A stretch of DNA of 58,651 nucleotides from Lachnospiraceae bacterium (GCA_030524705.1 JAUNGD010000017.1:1-58651), one strand, 5' to 3'. Positions 1-8,523 are shown, numbered from the stretch's first letter. The notes: generated from the letters alone by a model not told the origin. Numbers and translations: made by a program.

Positions 1-181
1 TAAAAATGGGCGCAATGATAGCCGGAAAGAATCAAATGTTTGATTTTACTCTGTAGATAGACTTTCCTCTCCAGCTCATGATAAACTCCTTGAAATCCTC
101 CGGGGAGCCCTGCGGCCCCGGAATAGAATATAAAAATAATTCTTTCATACCGTATCACAGAATCAGCGAGATGTCAATCAG

Positions 182-230
182 ACAAAAGCGCCAACACAGT
201 TTCTACAACAAAAGCGCCAGCACAGTTTCT
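182..230. repeat. 23-bp direct repeat, two copies, period 26
   Basis: Copies at 182-204 and 208-230 differ at one position (ACAAAAGCGCC then A or G, then CACAGTTTCT in the second). The second copy forms one arm of the ddh terminator; the first looks like a local duplication of that arm and its T-run. Confidence 0.8.
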
Positions 231-241
231 GCGCTGACGCT
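209..241 (-). terminator. Rho-independent terminator of ddh
   Basis: On the minus strand a 13-bp stem (229-241 with 213-225, two G-U pairs) closes a 3-base loop and is followed by TTTTGTTG. It lies 77 bases past the ddh stop codon. Confidence 0.75.
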
Positions 242-317
242 GTCACCACTGCATTATCCTACAGCTATGTTGCTTTCACCTTCATCCCGGCTCCTGCCGC
301 AGCTTTTCCGTCCATTC

Positions 318-1304
318 CTACAGCAGGGACGCCCGCAGCTCTTCCCCTGATTTCGCACTGAGATATGCCGGAGCGATGTCAAATACAGTCCTGCATCCCG
401 TCTGCCCCTCTGATGCCAGGCGATACGCCGCTCTTGCATACGCAACGATCACGCTGGAGGTAAATTCCGGGTTAGAATCCAGCTTCAGGCTGTATTCGAT
501 CAGGTGCTTATGCTCTTTCTCCCATCCGGTCACGCCGCTGCGGAGCACAAAACCGCCGTGAGGAATTCCGCTGTGATTTTTTTCCAGTTCCTCCTCACTG
601 ATGAAATGCACCGTGGTATCATAATCCGCGAAGTAATTCGGCATAGTCTTGATTTCCTGCTCGATACGGGCCGCATCTGCTCCCTCTTCCAATACCACGA
701 AGCATTCTCTCGTGTGCTTTTCTCTCGTAGAAAGCACCGGATTCTCTCCTGCCCGCACAGACTCCAGCGCCTGCTCCACCGGAATCGTATACTGCTTTGC
801 ATTTTTTACGCCCTCAATCCGGCGCAGCGCATCAGAATGTCCCTGGCTGACGCCCTTGCCCCAGAATGTATAGTCGCTTCCCTCCGGGAGAATCGCATTG
901 GCATACATCCGGTTCAAAGAAAACATTCCCGGATCCCAGCCGACAGAAATGATCCCCAGCTTTCCGCTCTCCTTTGCCGCCGCATCCACATTTGCAAAAT
1001 GCTCTGGAATCCTTGCGTGGGTATCAAAGCTGTCCACTACATTAAAATATTTTGCGTATTCCGGCGTCTGCACCGGAAGATCCGTAGCGCTGCCGCCGCA
1101 CAGGATCAGCACATCAATTTTATCTCTCCAGGAAACTGCCTCCGACACATGGCAAACCGCTGCAGTTTTTGTAAGAATCGAAACGTCCTTCGGCTCCCTT
1201 CTGGTGAATACAGCCACAAGCTCCATGTCTGGATTCTGCCGAATCGCACACTCTACGCCTCTTCCAAGATTTCCGTATCCAAGAATTCCAATTTTAATAC
1301 TCAT
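318..1304 (-). CDS. ddh: meso-diaminopimelate D-dehydrogenase
   Basis: Catalyses reversible NADPH-dependent reductive amination of L-2-amino-6-oxopimelate to meso-diaminopimelate, a one-step route to lysine and the peptidoglycan cross-linking residue, in the cytosol. The 328-aa length fits the family. The N-terminus has the Rossmann motif GILGYGNLGRG (residues 6-16), and the substrate-domain segments SVGWDPGMFS and GKGVSQGHSDALRR are typical of Ddh. The start has AAGGAGAAAC just upstream. It is monocistronic, with a TTGCGG-17-TATACT promoter upstream and a terminator downstream. Function rests on family recognition; no other lysine gene is in the window. Confidence 0.95.
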   Translation of the reverse strand: MSIKIGILGYGNLGRGVECAIRQNPDMELVAVFTRREPKDVSILTKTAAVCHVSEAVSWRDKIDVLILCGGSATDLPVQTPEYAKYFNVVDSFDTHARIPEHFANVDAAAKESGKLGIISVGWDPGMFSLNRMYANAILPEGSDYTFWGKGVSQGHSDALRRIEGVKNAKQYTIPVEQALESVRAGENPVLSTREKHTRECFVVLEEGADAARIEQEIKTMPNYFADYDTTVHFISEEELEKNHSGIPHGGFVLRSGVTGWEKEHKHLIEYSLKLDSNPEFTSSVIVAYARAAYRLASEGQTGCRTVFDIAPAYLSAKSGEELRASLL

Positions 1305-1362
1305 ATGTTTCTCCTTTAAATGTTATATTACTCTGATGGATGGCAACATCCTCATTTGCTTC

Positions 1363-1391
1363 AGTATAACATTCTACATCCCGGCCCGCAA
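1363..1391 (-). promoter_or_regulatory. Candidate SigA promoter of ddh
   Basis: On the minus strand, TTGCGG (1391-1386), a 17-base spacer and TATACT (1368-1363), about 60 bases before the ddh start codon. The -10 matches 5 of 6; the -35 is weak. Confidence 0.5.
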
Positions 1392-1550
1392 GATTTTCTG
1401 CCATCAACCTTTCACCATCCACTGTCACCGACTTTTCAGTCTTCTATTCCTACAGATCCTGCCTTTCATCCACTCCCGGGATCTGTTCTTTAAAAGAACA
1501 CACCTCTCAAAAGAATGATCTAAAAACCTAAAAATCATCTTTATTAAAAG

Positions 1551-1575
1551 TACCCCGGCGCTTTGTACCGGGGTA
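1551..1575 (-). terminator. Terminator of the 1619-2797 gene
   Basis: Inverted repeat TACCCCGG (1551-1558) and CCGGGGTA (1568-1575) with a 9-base loop. T-rich tracts flank both sides, so it may act in both directions. It lies 44 bases beyond the stop of the minus-strand alcohol dehydrogenase gene. Confidence 0.75.
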
Positions 1576-1618
1576 AGTTTTTGCATTTTCAGTTTAAAAT
1601 GCCATTCGTCTGCCGATA

Positions 1619-2797
1619 TTAGAACACCATCAGCCTATAGATATTCGCCACATCCTCCTCTGACAGCGAAACAAATCCGCCGATCTGTCCGCTGTTTCCG
1701 TTTCCGTAGCAGGCCGTATGTGCAAGCTCTGGAATATCCTCTTCCTTTGCACCAAGCTCCGCAAAGTTTCTCGGCATTCCTATGGAAGTCAGGAACTGCT
1801 GCAGTGCGCGGATTCCCGCCTTTGCGGTGCGTTCCGGGCATTCAAAGTCCATAGGGCAGCCCCATACACGGTTCGCCACCTTCGCAAAGCGCATCACATT
1901 GTGCTGCAGGTTATATGTAAATACTGCAGGCATCACCACGGCCAATCCCGCCCCGTGGGCGCAGTCATATTTTGCAGAAAGCTCATGCTCAATGTCGTGG
2001 CTCGTCCAGTCCTGGGTACGGCCAACGCCGCAGGAATTGTTGTGCGCCATCATTCCGGCCCACATGATGTTTGCCCGGGCCTGATAATGATTCGGATCTT
2101 CGATTACCCGGGGACCCTCATGGATCATCGCCAGCATCAGCCCCTCGATCATGCGATCCGTCGTCTCGACCTCCTCAGTATTGGTCAGATACCGCTCATA
2201 CAGATGCGCGATAATATCCGTAATGCCGCAAGCAGTCTGGAACGGCGGCAGCGTCTGCATCAGAGCCGGATTTAAAATAGAAAATTTCGCCCGGAAGGCC
2301 TCTCCGGTGGCTCCCCGCTTCAGCATCCCCTCTTCCTTTGTGATAACAGAATCCGGTGAGCCCTCGCTGCCCGCCGCCGCAATCGTCAGAATCGTACCGA
2401 TGGGCAGCGCCTTTTCCACCGGCTTTCCTTCATAATAATCCCAGAAATCTCCGTCATAAACGGCGCCTGCTGCAATCGCCTTCGCTGAGTCGATGGTACT
2501 TCCGCCGCCCACAGCCAGAACAAAATCCACGTTCTCTTTCCGGCACAGCTCAATACCTTCGTAGACAAGGCCGCTCCTGGGATTCGGCTTTACTCCTCCA
2601 AGCTCCACATAGGTAAGCTGCTCCTGCTCCAGCGCATGCTTTACCCGGTCAAGAAGCCCGCTGCGCTTTACCGAACCGCCGCCATAATGCAGCAGCACCC
2701 GGCTGCCGCCGAACCGTTTCACATATTTTCCAGCTTCCATTTCTGTATCCTTACCGAAGGCAAAATACGTCGGTGCATAAAATGTAAAATTATCCAT
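1619..2797 (-). CDS. Iron-containing alcohol dehydrogenase (butanol dehydrogenase-like)
   Basis: NAD(P)H-linked reduction of an aldehyde to an alcohol (or the reverse), group III iron-dependent family, cytosolic. The 392-aa product begins MDNFTFYAPTYFAFG, like BdhA/YqhD-type enzymes. AVGGGSTIDSAKAI is the nucleotide-binding signature. Metal ligands are expected in ITDIIAHLYERYL and CAHGAGLAVV. The longer frame to 2851 is rejected because GGGAGGA lies 6 bases before the ATG at 2797. A TTGACA (2851-2846) upstream may be part of the promoter. Substrate cannot be read from sequence; fermentative redox balancing is likely. Confidence 0.9.
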   Translation of the reverse strand: MDNFTFYAPTYFAFGKDTEMEAGKYVKRFGGSRVLLHYGGGSVKRSGLLDRVKHALEQEQLTYVELGGVKPNPRSGLVYEGIELCRKENVDFVLAVGGGSTIDSAKAIAAGAVYDGDFWDYYEGKPVEKALPIGTILTIAAAGSEGSPDSVITKEEGMLKRGATGEAFRAKFSILNPALMQTLPPFQTACGITDIIAHLYERYLTNTEEVETTDRMIEGLMLAMIHEGPRVIEDPNHYQARANIMWAGMMAHNNSCGVGRTQDWTSHDIEHELSAKYDCAHGAGLAVVMPAVFTYNLQHNVMRFAKVANRVWGCPMDFECPERTAKAGIRALQQFLTSIGMPRNFAELGAKEEDIPELAHTACYGNGNSGQIGGFVSLSEEDVANIYRLMVF

Positions 2798-2864
2798 ATT
2801 CGTTCCTCCCTTTTCAATATAATAATTTATAGACGCAATACAAATTGTCAAAACATTCTATATT

Positions 2865-3911
2865 TTACAATCTGTCTTCATCTTCTGCCATCTCCAGTCG
2901 TTTTCTTGCTTTATCTATAGATTGCCTCAATTTTAATTCAAGTAATTTCATATCGGGCAATTTTGTCAGATACTCGGCAACTCGAATATTACTTTCATCC
3001 AATCGAAGCAACTCTATATGCTCCTCATTCTTACTTGAACATAAAATCAAGCCAATTGGTGGATTCTCACCCTCAATCATTTCATACTTTTCCAGCCAGC
3101 GTAAATATAATTCCATTTGCCCTTTATGAGCTGCTTCAAATTTTCCTAACTTCAATTCAATTGCGACGAGACATTTAAGTTTTCGGTGAAAGAATAGCAA
3201 ATCAATATAATAATCTTCATTATCAATGGTAATACATTTTTGGCGCGCCATAAAAGCGAAATCTGAACCAAGTTCAATAATAAATTGCTGTAACTCTGAA
3301 ATAATTGCCGATTCTAAGTCCCGTTCAGAATATGTATCTTTCAACCCAAGATAATCTAAAAAATACGGATCATGAAAAACCAAATCCGGTGTCAGTTTAT
3401 TTTGAGTCTTCAGCATCTCTAATTCCTGGAATATTAAATCCTCTGGTTTTTTACTGATAGCAGTTCGCTCATATAACATAGAATTTATTCTGCCCTGAAG
3501 CGTTCTGGAATTCCAATGATTCATTTTACACATTTCTATGTAAAATTCTCTTTTTAGTGGATCATCGATATACATGATAGTCTTTATACAAGTCCAATTC
3601 AATTCTCTCCGCAGTGCGGAGAATTTTTCATCATATTGAAATGTAATTGCCAAATGTACACAATGTCTTAGTTGTTTTTCACTCCATCCGCGGCCATATT
3701 CATGTTCCAGCCTTTCTGAAAGACACTTCATAATCTGTTTGCCATATTCTGCGCGGCCATTATTAAGCAACTCTTCATTAATACAATTCCCAACTTTCCA
3801 ATATAGATCTGTCATTTCAGAATTGACAGTAGCTGCAACTCTGTTTCGGCTTTCATCAATTAACTTTTTAATTTCAAAATAAAGTATATCTTCGTATTTC
3901 ATTAGTTTCAC
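2865..3911 (-). CDS. YhcG/DUF1016 family PDDEXK nuclease domain protein
   Basis: 348 aa. The N-terminal half (about 10-150) has the DUF1016 helical domain, with features such as YGKQIMKCLSERL and FSALRRELNW. The C-terminal half (about 170-330) is the PD-(D/E)XK nuclease-like fold, with IDLLFFHRKLKCLVAIELK carrying the D...ExK core. Members are found in restriction-like, mobile and defence contexts; biochemical function is poorly defined. The gene is clearly more AT-rich than its neighbours and sits with another AT-rich gene upstream, suggesting horizontal acquisition. The start has no strong Shine-Dalgarno; an in-frame ATG three codons in (MKYEDILYFE) is an alternative. Confidence 0.88.
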   Translation of the reverse strand: MKLMKYEDILYFEIKKLIDESRNRVAATVNSEMTDLYWKVGNCINEELLNNGRAEYGKQIMKCLSERLEHEYGRGWSEKQLRHCVHLAITFQYDEKFSALRRELNWTCIKTIMYIDDPLKREFYIEMCKMNHWNSRTLQGRINSMLYERTAISKKPEDLIFQELEMLKTQNKLTPDLVFHDPYFLDYLGLKDTYSERDLESAIISELQQFIIELGSDFAFMARQKCITIDNEDYYIDLLFFHRKLKCLVAIELKLGKFEAAHKGQMELYLRWLEKYEMIEGENPPIGLILCSSKNEEHIELLRLDESNIRVAEYLTKLPDMKLLELKLRQSIDKARKRLEMAEDEDRL

Positions 3912-3952
3912 TTTATTTTCACTTTACCTCCGATTTTCTCCGCAATGCGGAG
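3607..3952. repeat. Duplicated CTCCGCARTGCGGAG palindrome with similar flank
   Basis: A 15-bp palindrome occurs inside the nuclease gene (3607-3621, encoding part of FSALRREL) and again upstream of it (3938-3952). Both copies are followed on the plus strand by a T-rich stretch and CAT(C/A)AT. The upstream copy lies between the two AT-rich genes and may be a remnant of a second DUF1016-type gene. Confidence 0.6.
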
Positions 3953-3980
3953 ACTTTTTTCATAATCAAAATGAAGATTT

Positions 3981-4487
3981 TCATTTTCTTCTATGGAATA
4001 AAATAAGTTCCTCCATTTCCTTATTTAATTCATATAGCCATTTACCATCAGAAAATTCTTCGTTAGTCATTTCATAACTGGGAGTTTTAAAATTTTCATA
4101 TTGTCTGATAAACGTTCTCCAATGCTGTAACATACGTTGCCGTTTTGCATCCTCCGTGGTCTCCTCCAGGGTCTCCTCCGTGGTCTCATTTTGCATTTCA
4201 AAATGTTGTGCATTCGTTTCTTTCATCGCATTAATAGACTGTAGTAAATTCGTTTCATTTACAACAATATTTTTATTTTGCGCTAATCTATAAACTCCTT
4301 TCTTTTCCATTTCAATCATTTTTTTCTTTTCTTTCATCTGATATAATGCAACACTTAAAGAATTGGGTTTTTCTAAAATCGCTGGATTCTTTTCCATTAT
4401 TACAGATTTAAATTCTCGAACCTGATGCCATTCTCCATCAGCTAATACATTTAAAATAACATTTTCAATCGCTTTAGTTTTGCTCAT
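3981..4487 (-). CDS. Hypothetical protein, winged-helix-like N-terminus
   Basis: 168 aa, not assigned to a named family. Residues 1-70 have the pattern of a winged helix (three short helices, then GVYRLAQ as a possible wing). A Thr/Glu linker with repeated ETTEET units follows (about 100-115); the C-terminal 55 residues are helical and charged. The linker DNA is a short internal repeat of ctcc-type units. It precedes the DUF1016 gene on the same strand with a 69-base gap and shares its AT bias, so the two may form a unit. A DNA-binding accessory role is inference. Confidence 0.7.
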   Translation of the reverse strand: MSKTKAIENVILNVLADGEWHQVREFKSVIMEKNPAILEKPNSLSVALYQMKEKKKMIEMEKKGVYRLAQNKNIVVNETNLLQSINAMKETNAQHFEMQNETTEETLEETTEDAKRQRMLQHWRTFIRQYENFKTPSYEMTNEEFSDGKWLYELNKEMEELILFHRRK

Positions 4488-4854
4488 ATACTCTCCTCTC
4501 TTTTCTTCGAATATTTCTCGGAGCTTAAATCAAGCAACCCTTATACACACATAGTTTCATATAATCTATGGTATCACATGTGTTTTTCATTTTCAACTAG
4601 AATTCATCAGACATTACATATTTCTTTCACACAAAAAAAGTACGTATCTATCTCTATACTATATTTTATATTTCGACTCAACCTCTCGAACATATTAATA
4701 CCCGTAAATTATTATTATATCAAAAAGAACCTTGTATAATAATTACACATTATTTTACAAGGTTCCACATTAAACTTTTTCTTTTTCAATCTGCACAGAC
4801 ATTAATAATTCATTCACTATTATTCTAGCTTACTACTAATCTTATATATACATT
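4488..4854. other. AT-rich intergenic region
   Basis: 367 bases, very AT-rich, with no supported gene. The only clear element is the long hairpin at 4727-4765 that terminates the spoVA transcript. It forms the border between the AT-rich nuclease island and the GC-richer sporulation genes. Confidence 0.6.
4721..4765 (-). terminator. Long-stem terminator downstream of spoVAE
   Basis: Arms 4727-4743 and 4749-4765 give a 17-bp stem with one mismatch and a 5-base loop (TACAC). On the minus strand it is followed by TTTTTG, as expected for the end of the spoVAD-spoVAE transcript. Confidence 0.8.
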
Positions 4855-5214
4855 TTATTCATCCTTCATCTTCGGCTTAAAGATCAAACTCGCCAGATAA
4901 GAAAAAATCAAAGCCGTACTGATTCCCACCGCGCTTGCCTTGAAGCCGCCCGTAAACAGACCCAGAAATCCTTTATCATCCACCGCCTCCTTCACGCCCT
5001 TCCACAGGGTATTTCCGAAGCCCAGCAGCGGCACGGAGGCTCCTGCTCCTGCAAAATCGAGAAACGGCTCATAGAGCCCTATGGCGCCGAGCACCGCTCC
5101 CAGGCATACCAGAATCACCATGACTCTTCCCGGCAGCAGCGTCGTCTTTTCCAGTAAAATCTGAACCAGGGCGCAGATCAGACCTCCAACCCAGAACGCA
5201 TTTACATAATCCAT
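4855..5214 (-). CDS. spoVAE: Stage V sporulation protein AE (SpoVAEb type)
   Basis: Integral membrane component of the SpoVA channel that moves dipicolinic acid into the developing spore and releases it in germination. 119 aa, close to the usual length, with hydrophobic segments near residues 8-22, 30-47 and 90-110 and the family stretch LGFGNTLWKGVKEAV. A GGAGGG box precedes the ATG. It follows spoVAD by 114 bases on the same strand and is followed by a strong terminator, so it ends the operon. Confidence 0.92.
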   Translation of the reverse strand: MDYVNAFWVGGLICALVQILLEKTTLLPGRVMVILVCLGAVLGAIGLYEPFLDFAGAGASVPLLGFGNTLWKGVKEAVDDKGFLGLFTGGFKASAVGISTALIFSYLASLIFKPKMKDE

Positions 5215-5328
5215 TTATTATATCCCTCCATTCTTGCAAGCCAAAACAATTCTTCTTCTCCCTCGGAAGCTCATATGCTCCGGCCCAATCTATTCAGTCC
5301 TGACAGTTTCATCAAGTATCTTTCCGTC

Positions 5329-6345
5329 TCAGCAATGCTCCATTACAACTGCATGGGCGATTCCCGGTATCGTCTGGCCTTCGTTAAAGCTGACCTTCGA
5401 AAGCAGCGCCCCCGTAGGGACAAACAGCACACGTTTCCAGATGCCCTTTCGCAGCTTCGGCAGGATCATGGCCGAGAGCACCACGGCCGCACAGCCGCAG
5501 CCGCTTCCTCCGGCATGAGTATCCTGAGTCTCTGCGTCATAAATCTCAATCCCGCAGTCCATATGCTGTTCCGATATATCAAAGCCCTTTTCCTTCAGAA
5601 GATCAATCAGGATCCTGTGACCGACGCTTCCCAGATCTCCCGTGATGATCTTGTCATAATCCCCGGGCTGACGGTTAAAATCCATAAAATTCTGATAAAT
5701 TGTATCGCAGGCCGCCGGAGCCATACACGCCCCCATATTCATGTTATCTTTAACCCCCATATCCACGATCTTGCCCGGTGTCACCCCTGTTATTTTCACA
5801 TGACCGCCCTTGGCGGCAAGTACAAAGGCACCGCTTCCGGTGACCGTCCAGGTAGCCGATAGGGGACGCTGGTTCCCATACCCCATGGGAAACCGAAACT
5901 CCTTCTCGGCGCTGCCGAAGTGGCTGGAGGTCAGCGCCGCCGCATAATCCGCATAGCCTCCTGCCACGGTCATAGAAGCCAGCGCCAGAGATTCCCCGCA
6001 GGTAGAACACGCACCGTATAATCCGAACAGCGGAATCTGTGCATCTCCATTTCCGAAGGAGGTGGCAATGAGCTGCGCCAGCAGATCGCCTCCAAATAAA
6101 TACCGTACCTGCTGTGTCACAAGCTGCGCTTTTCCAATAGCCAGCTGAAGCGCTTCCTTCTGCATCGTGCTCTCGGCCTTTTCCCAGGTATCCTCACCCA
6201 GCTGCGCATCCGGCGCAACCAGATCAAACCATTCCCCCAGCGGGCCTTCCCCCTCCTTCGGTCCCACCACGGATGCACTGCTGATGATATGCGGCGCATT
6301 CTGAAATTCAATGCTCTGCTTGCCTGTCGTCTGATCAACTGCCAT
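5329..6345 (-). CDS. spoVAD: Stage V sporulation protein AD
   Basis: Thiolase-fold SpoVA subunit that binds dipicolinic acid during uptake into the forespore. The 338-aa product shows the characteristic LFGLYGACSTCGESL, FPMGYGNQRPL and HAGGSGCGCAA segments. The start at 6345 is preferred over the frame to 6405 because AGGAGGG lies 7 bases upstream of it. Expression is expected from a SigG promoter, but I could not assign one with confidence. The usual upstream partner spoVAC is missing from this locus. Confidence 0.94.
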   Translation of the reverse strand: MAVDQTTGKQSIEFQNAPHIISSASVVGPKEGEGPLGEWFDLVAPDAQLGEDTWEKAESTMQKEALQLAIGKAQLVTQQVRYLFGGDLLAQLIATSFGNGDAQIPLFGLYGACSTCGESLALASMTVAGGYADYAAALTSSHFGSAEKEFRFPMGYGNQRPLSATWTVTGSGAFVLAAKGGHVKITGVTPGKIVDMGVKDNMNMGACMAPAACDTIYQNFMDFNRQPGDYDKIITGDLGSVGHRILIDLLKEKGFDISEQHMDCGIEIYDAETQDTHAGGSGCGCAAVVLSAMILPKLRKGIWKRVLFVPTGALLSKVSFNEGQTIPGIAHAVVMEHC

Positions 6346-6431
6346 AATATCCCTCCTGCCCGCAGCTCTCTCCCGCTTCATAGATTTATGGCAAAAGGAT
6401 TCCATAAATAAAGCTTAAAACGGCAATAAAA

Positions 6432-6469
6432 CGGAGACAACCGCCTTTTCTCTGGCAATATTGTCTCCG
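6432..6469 (-). terminator. Terminator of the 6588-8423 gene
   Basis: Nine-bp inverted repeat CGGAGACAA (6432-6440) and TTGTCTCCG (6461-6469). On the minus strand it is followed by TTTTATT. It sits about 120 bases after the stop of the secreted protein gene and before spoVAD. Confidence 0.65.
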
Positions 6470-6587
6470 CTTTCTTTGAATATTATACATGTTTTATAAA
6501 TGTACCGGCTGCCTTTTTATACATTCCATTCTATATGGGTACAGTTTCTGCCCGGTAAATAATAATCAAAAAGTACCTCTCCCATAG

Positions 6588-8423
6588 TCAGGCGATGGGT
6601 GATATTTGAGCAAAAATATTACTGATTCCCGAAATTGAGAATGCAGTACTGCTCTCCTGTGCCGCACCTCCAGCTCCGGCCTCAAAGTCCTCCATCTGAC
6701 CTCTGCCTTCTGCTCCTTCCGGCCGCTCCAGGCGTTCTCCATCCCGAAGGCCTTCCGGTGGATTCTCACCTTCTGTTCCCTCCGGGCGCTCTCCGCCTTC
6801 AAAGTCTTCCGGTGGATTCTCACCTTCTTCTCCCTCCGGCCGCTCCGGGCGTTCTCCACCTCCAAAGTCTCCCGGCTGATCCCCGCCTTCTGTTCCTTCC
6901 GGCGGTTCCGGGCGTTCTCCACCTCCAAAGTCTCCCGGTTGCCCTCCGGCTCCGCCGCCCTCGGGGCCGCCGAAGCCCATACCGCCGCCGGGACCCATTA
7001 TAGCGGTAGAGCTGTACTGAAGCTGCTCCTCATCCTGATACTCCGTAATATTAGTATAAATACTTCCGTCAAGATCCCCCGTTACAGAAGATACTTCGTA
7101 TAATGTATAATCTCCCTCTGTCAACAGACTGCTGCTGTAAACCAGCGTCTGGAAATCATTTGCAGCCGAAAAAGCCGTCACCGCTTCTTCCCCGCTGTTC
7201 TTCAGCATCAGGAGCTGTCCCGCCTCTACTTTGTCAGTAAAGCTCAGTACTGTAAATGGCTGCGCTGAATCACCGGACACTTCATCATACATATTGCCCG
7301 TTGCAAGTACGGTTCCGCCGTTGATATAGATTCCCAGATCCGAATCAACTCCGCTGTCCTGACTGTCTGCATTTGCACTTGCGATCACAAAGCCGCCGTT
7401 TATGACAATCCATCCATTGGAATCAATTCCGTCGCCTTCCTCACCCAGACCGGAATTGCACAGTACAACACCGTCATTGATGGTCATGACCGATACATTA
7501 TCTTCATTTGTATTAATCGCATCATCCGCCGAGTTCACGGTAATTTCACCGCCGTTGATGGTCATATGCAGGGAGGTCTCGATCCCTTCATTATCCGAAG
7601 TAACCTCCAGGCGGCCGTTTCCCTTTTCCTCCCCGTCAATATTGAGTGATACAAGAGAATCAATGGCCGCATCAAATTTCCATGCTTTTTTCGCTTCCCC
7701 GGCGTCCACCTCTTCCTGCGTGGTTCCCTCCTTGTAAATCTTCGCCACATGGGAGCCGTTCACCGTATTTTCGCTGTCATCTGCCAGAACCAGCCGAAAT
7801 CCGGCTTTGCTGGTATCTACATCCTTCACAGCAGTAGTCGGATCATCATTTCCGCACTCGTATGCATTGTACACTACAATCGCAGAAGCCACGGTACACG
7901 TAATATCCGCCTGATCCAGGATCAGGGTTACAACTGCATTCTCGTCTTCTCTGGAATCCTCCCCTAAATCTACTGCGATCTGTCCCCGTGAAATACTTCC
8001 TGTCACCCTGTAGGTACCCGGCTGTGTAATGGTAATCACAGTATGCTCTGCCGCCTCTTCCTCCGTATGTCCGTCCGTTTCATCCCCCGCACCGTAGGCC
8101 GTATCCTGTCCGGCATGATAATAAACCATCTCCGCCCCGGCATATACAGCAGAGGCTTCATCCTGAGAGATTTCCGCTCCATCCACCAGAACACCTTCAT
8201 CAGACAAAATGATGACGGTCTCTCCTGCCGCGCTCTGTGTTTCGGATTCCTCTCCTGAAGCATCCTGTGCCTCGGATCTCTGCTCATCGGCTTGTATTTC
8301 GGATCCCTCTAAAGCACTCTGTCTTTCCGTTTCCTCTGCATAGACTGCTCCCGCTGTCCCTGCGGCCAGCACCGCCGACATTGACACTGCCAATACGGAT
8401 TTCCGCAATTTTTTTCTTACCAT
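6588..8423 (-). CDS. Secreted carbohydrate-binding domain protein (Cthe_2159 beta-helix-like)
   Basis: 611 aa, exported. An N-terminal signal peptide (KK-rich start, hydrophobic 10-27, likely cleavage after VYA) leads into an acidic Ser/Glu linker. Residues about 120-460 carry regularly spaced INGG, TSDNEGIETS, NSADDAINTNED and DGIDSNG motifs, typical of the parallel beta-helix family (PF14262) whose founding member binds acidic polysaccharide. About residues 480-580 are tandem Gly/Pro/Glu repeats (GGERPE, PEGTEGG), likely a wall-spanning or self-associating region. No LPxTG or lipobox was seen. GGGAGGGG precedes the ATG. It diverges from a two-component system that may control it. Ligand is unknown. 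Confidence 0.82.
   Translation of the reverse strand: MVRKKLRKSVLAVSMSAVLAAGTAGAVYAEETERQSALEGSEIQADEQRSEAQDASGEESETQSAAGETVIILSDEGVLVDGAEISQDEASAVYAGAEMVYYHAGQDTAYGAGDETDGHTEEEAAEHTVITITQPGTYRVTGSISRGQIAVDLGEDSREDENAVVTLILDQADITCTVASAIVVYNAYECGNDDPTTAVKDVDTSKAGFRLVLADDSENTVNGSHVAKIYKEGTTQEEVDAGEAKKAWKFDAAIDSLVSLNIDGEEKGNGRLEVTSDNEGIETSLHMTINGGEITVNSADDAINTNEDNVSVMTINDGVVLCNSGLGEEGDGIDSNGWIVINGGFVIASANADSQDSGVDSDLGIYINGGTVLATGNMYDEVSGDSAQPFTVLSFTDKVEAGQLLMLKNSGEEAVTAFSAANDFQTLVYSSSLLTEGDYTLYEVSSVTGDLDGSIYTNITEYQDEEQLQYSSTAIMGPGGGMGFGGPEGGGAGGQPGDFGGGERPEPPEGTEGGDQPGDFGGGERPERPEGEEGENPPEDFEGGERPEGTEGENPPEGLRDGERLERPEGAEGRGQMEDFEAGAGGAAQESSTAFSISGISNIFAQISPIA
6690..6985 (-). repeat. Tandem Gly/Pro/Glu-encoding repeats
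   Basis: About four imperfect units of roughly 20 codons inside the secreted protein gene, each containing a GGERPE- or DFGGGERPE-like core followed by PEG(T/E)EG. Unit boundaries drift, suggesting slippage or recombination. Confidence 0.75.
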
Positions 8424-8454
8424 ATGCCCCTCCCGTTTTATTCCTTCTGTTTTA

Positions 8455-8523
8455 TCATATCTGTTCTGTCACGCTTGCTCTGTCATATCTGTTTACCGGA
8501 ACACAGCACATGCACCGGAACAC
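8455..8523. promoter_or_regulatory. Direct repeats in the divergent intergenic region
   Basis: TCATATCTGTT occurs at 8455-8465 and 8483-8493, and ACCGGAACAC at 8495-8504 and 8514-8523. They lie upstream of the minus-strand secreted protein gene, facing the response regulator gene, and could be regulator sites. No strong -35 for the minus-strand gene was found. Confidence 0.35.

Larger units (their letters stand above)
1..317. other. Intergenic region after ddh, no gene recognised
   Basis: No convincing coding region is visible. The distal part holds a near-perfect tandem repeat (182-204 and 208-230) and the ddh terminator. The first 170 bases hold only a 38-codon minus-strand frame without a good ribosome binding site, listed under rejected items. 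Confidence 0.5.
1305..1618. other. Intergenic region between ddh and the alcohol dehydrogenase gene
   Basis: 314 bases without a supported gene. It contains the ddh promoter and the terminator of the next gene at 1551-1575. The middle, about 1400-1540, shows nothing recognisable. Confidence 0.6.

Noticed and set aside
32-148. 38-codon minus-strand frame (starts MKELFLYSIPG)
   Set aside because: No clear ribosome binding site, no known family and no support from context.
182-230. CRISPR-like repeats
   Set aside because: Only two copies separated by three bases, one being a terminator arm.
504-1319. Long plus-strand open frame over ddh
   Set aside because: Antisense shadow; ddh shows a full NADP-binding motif and family blocks.
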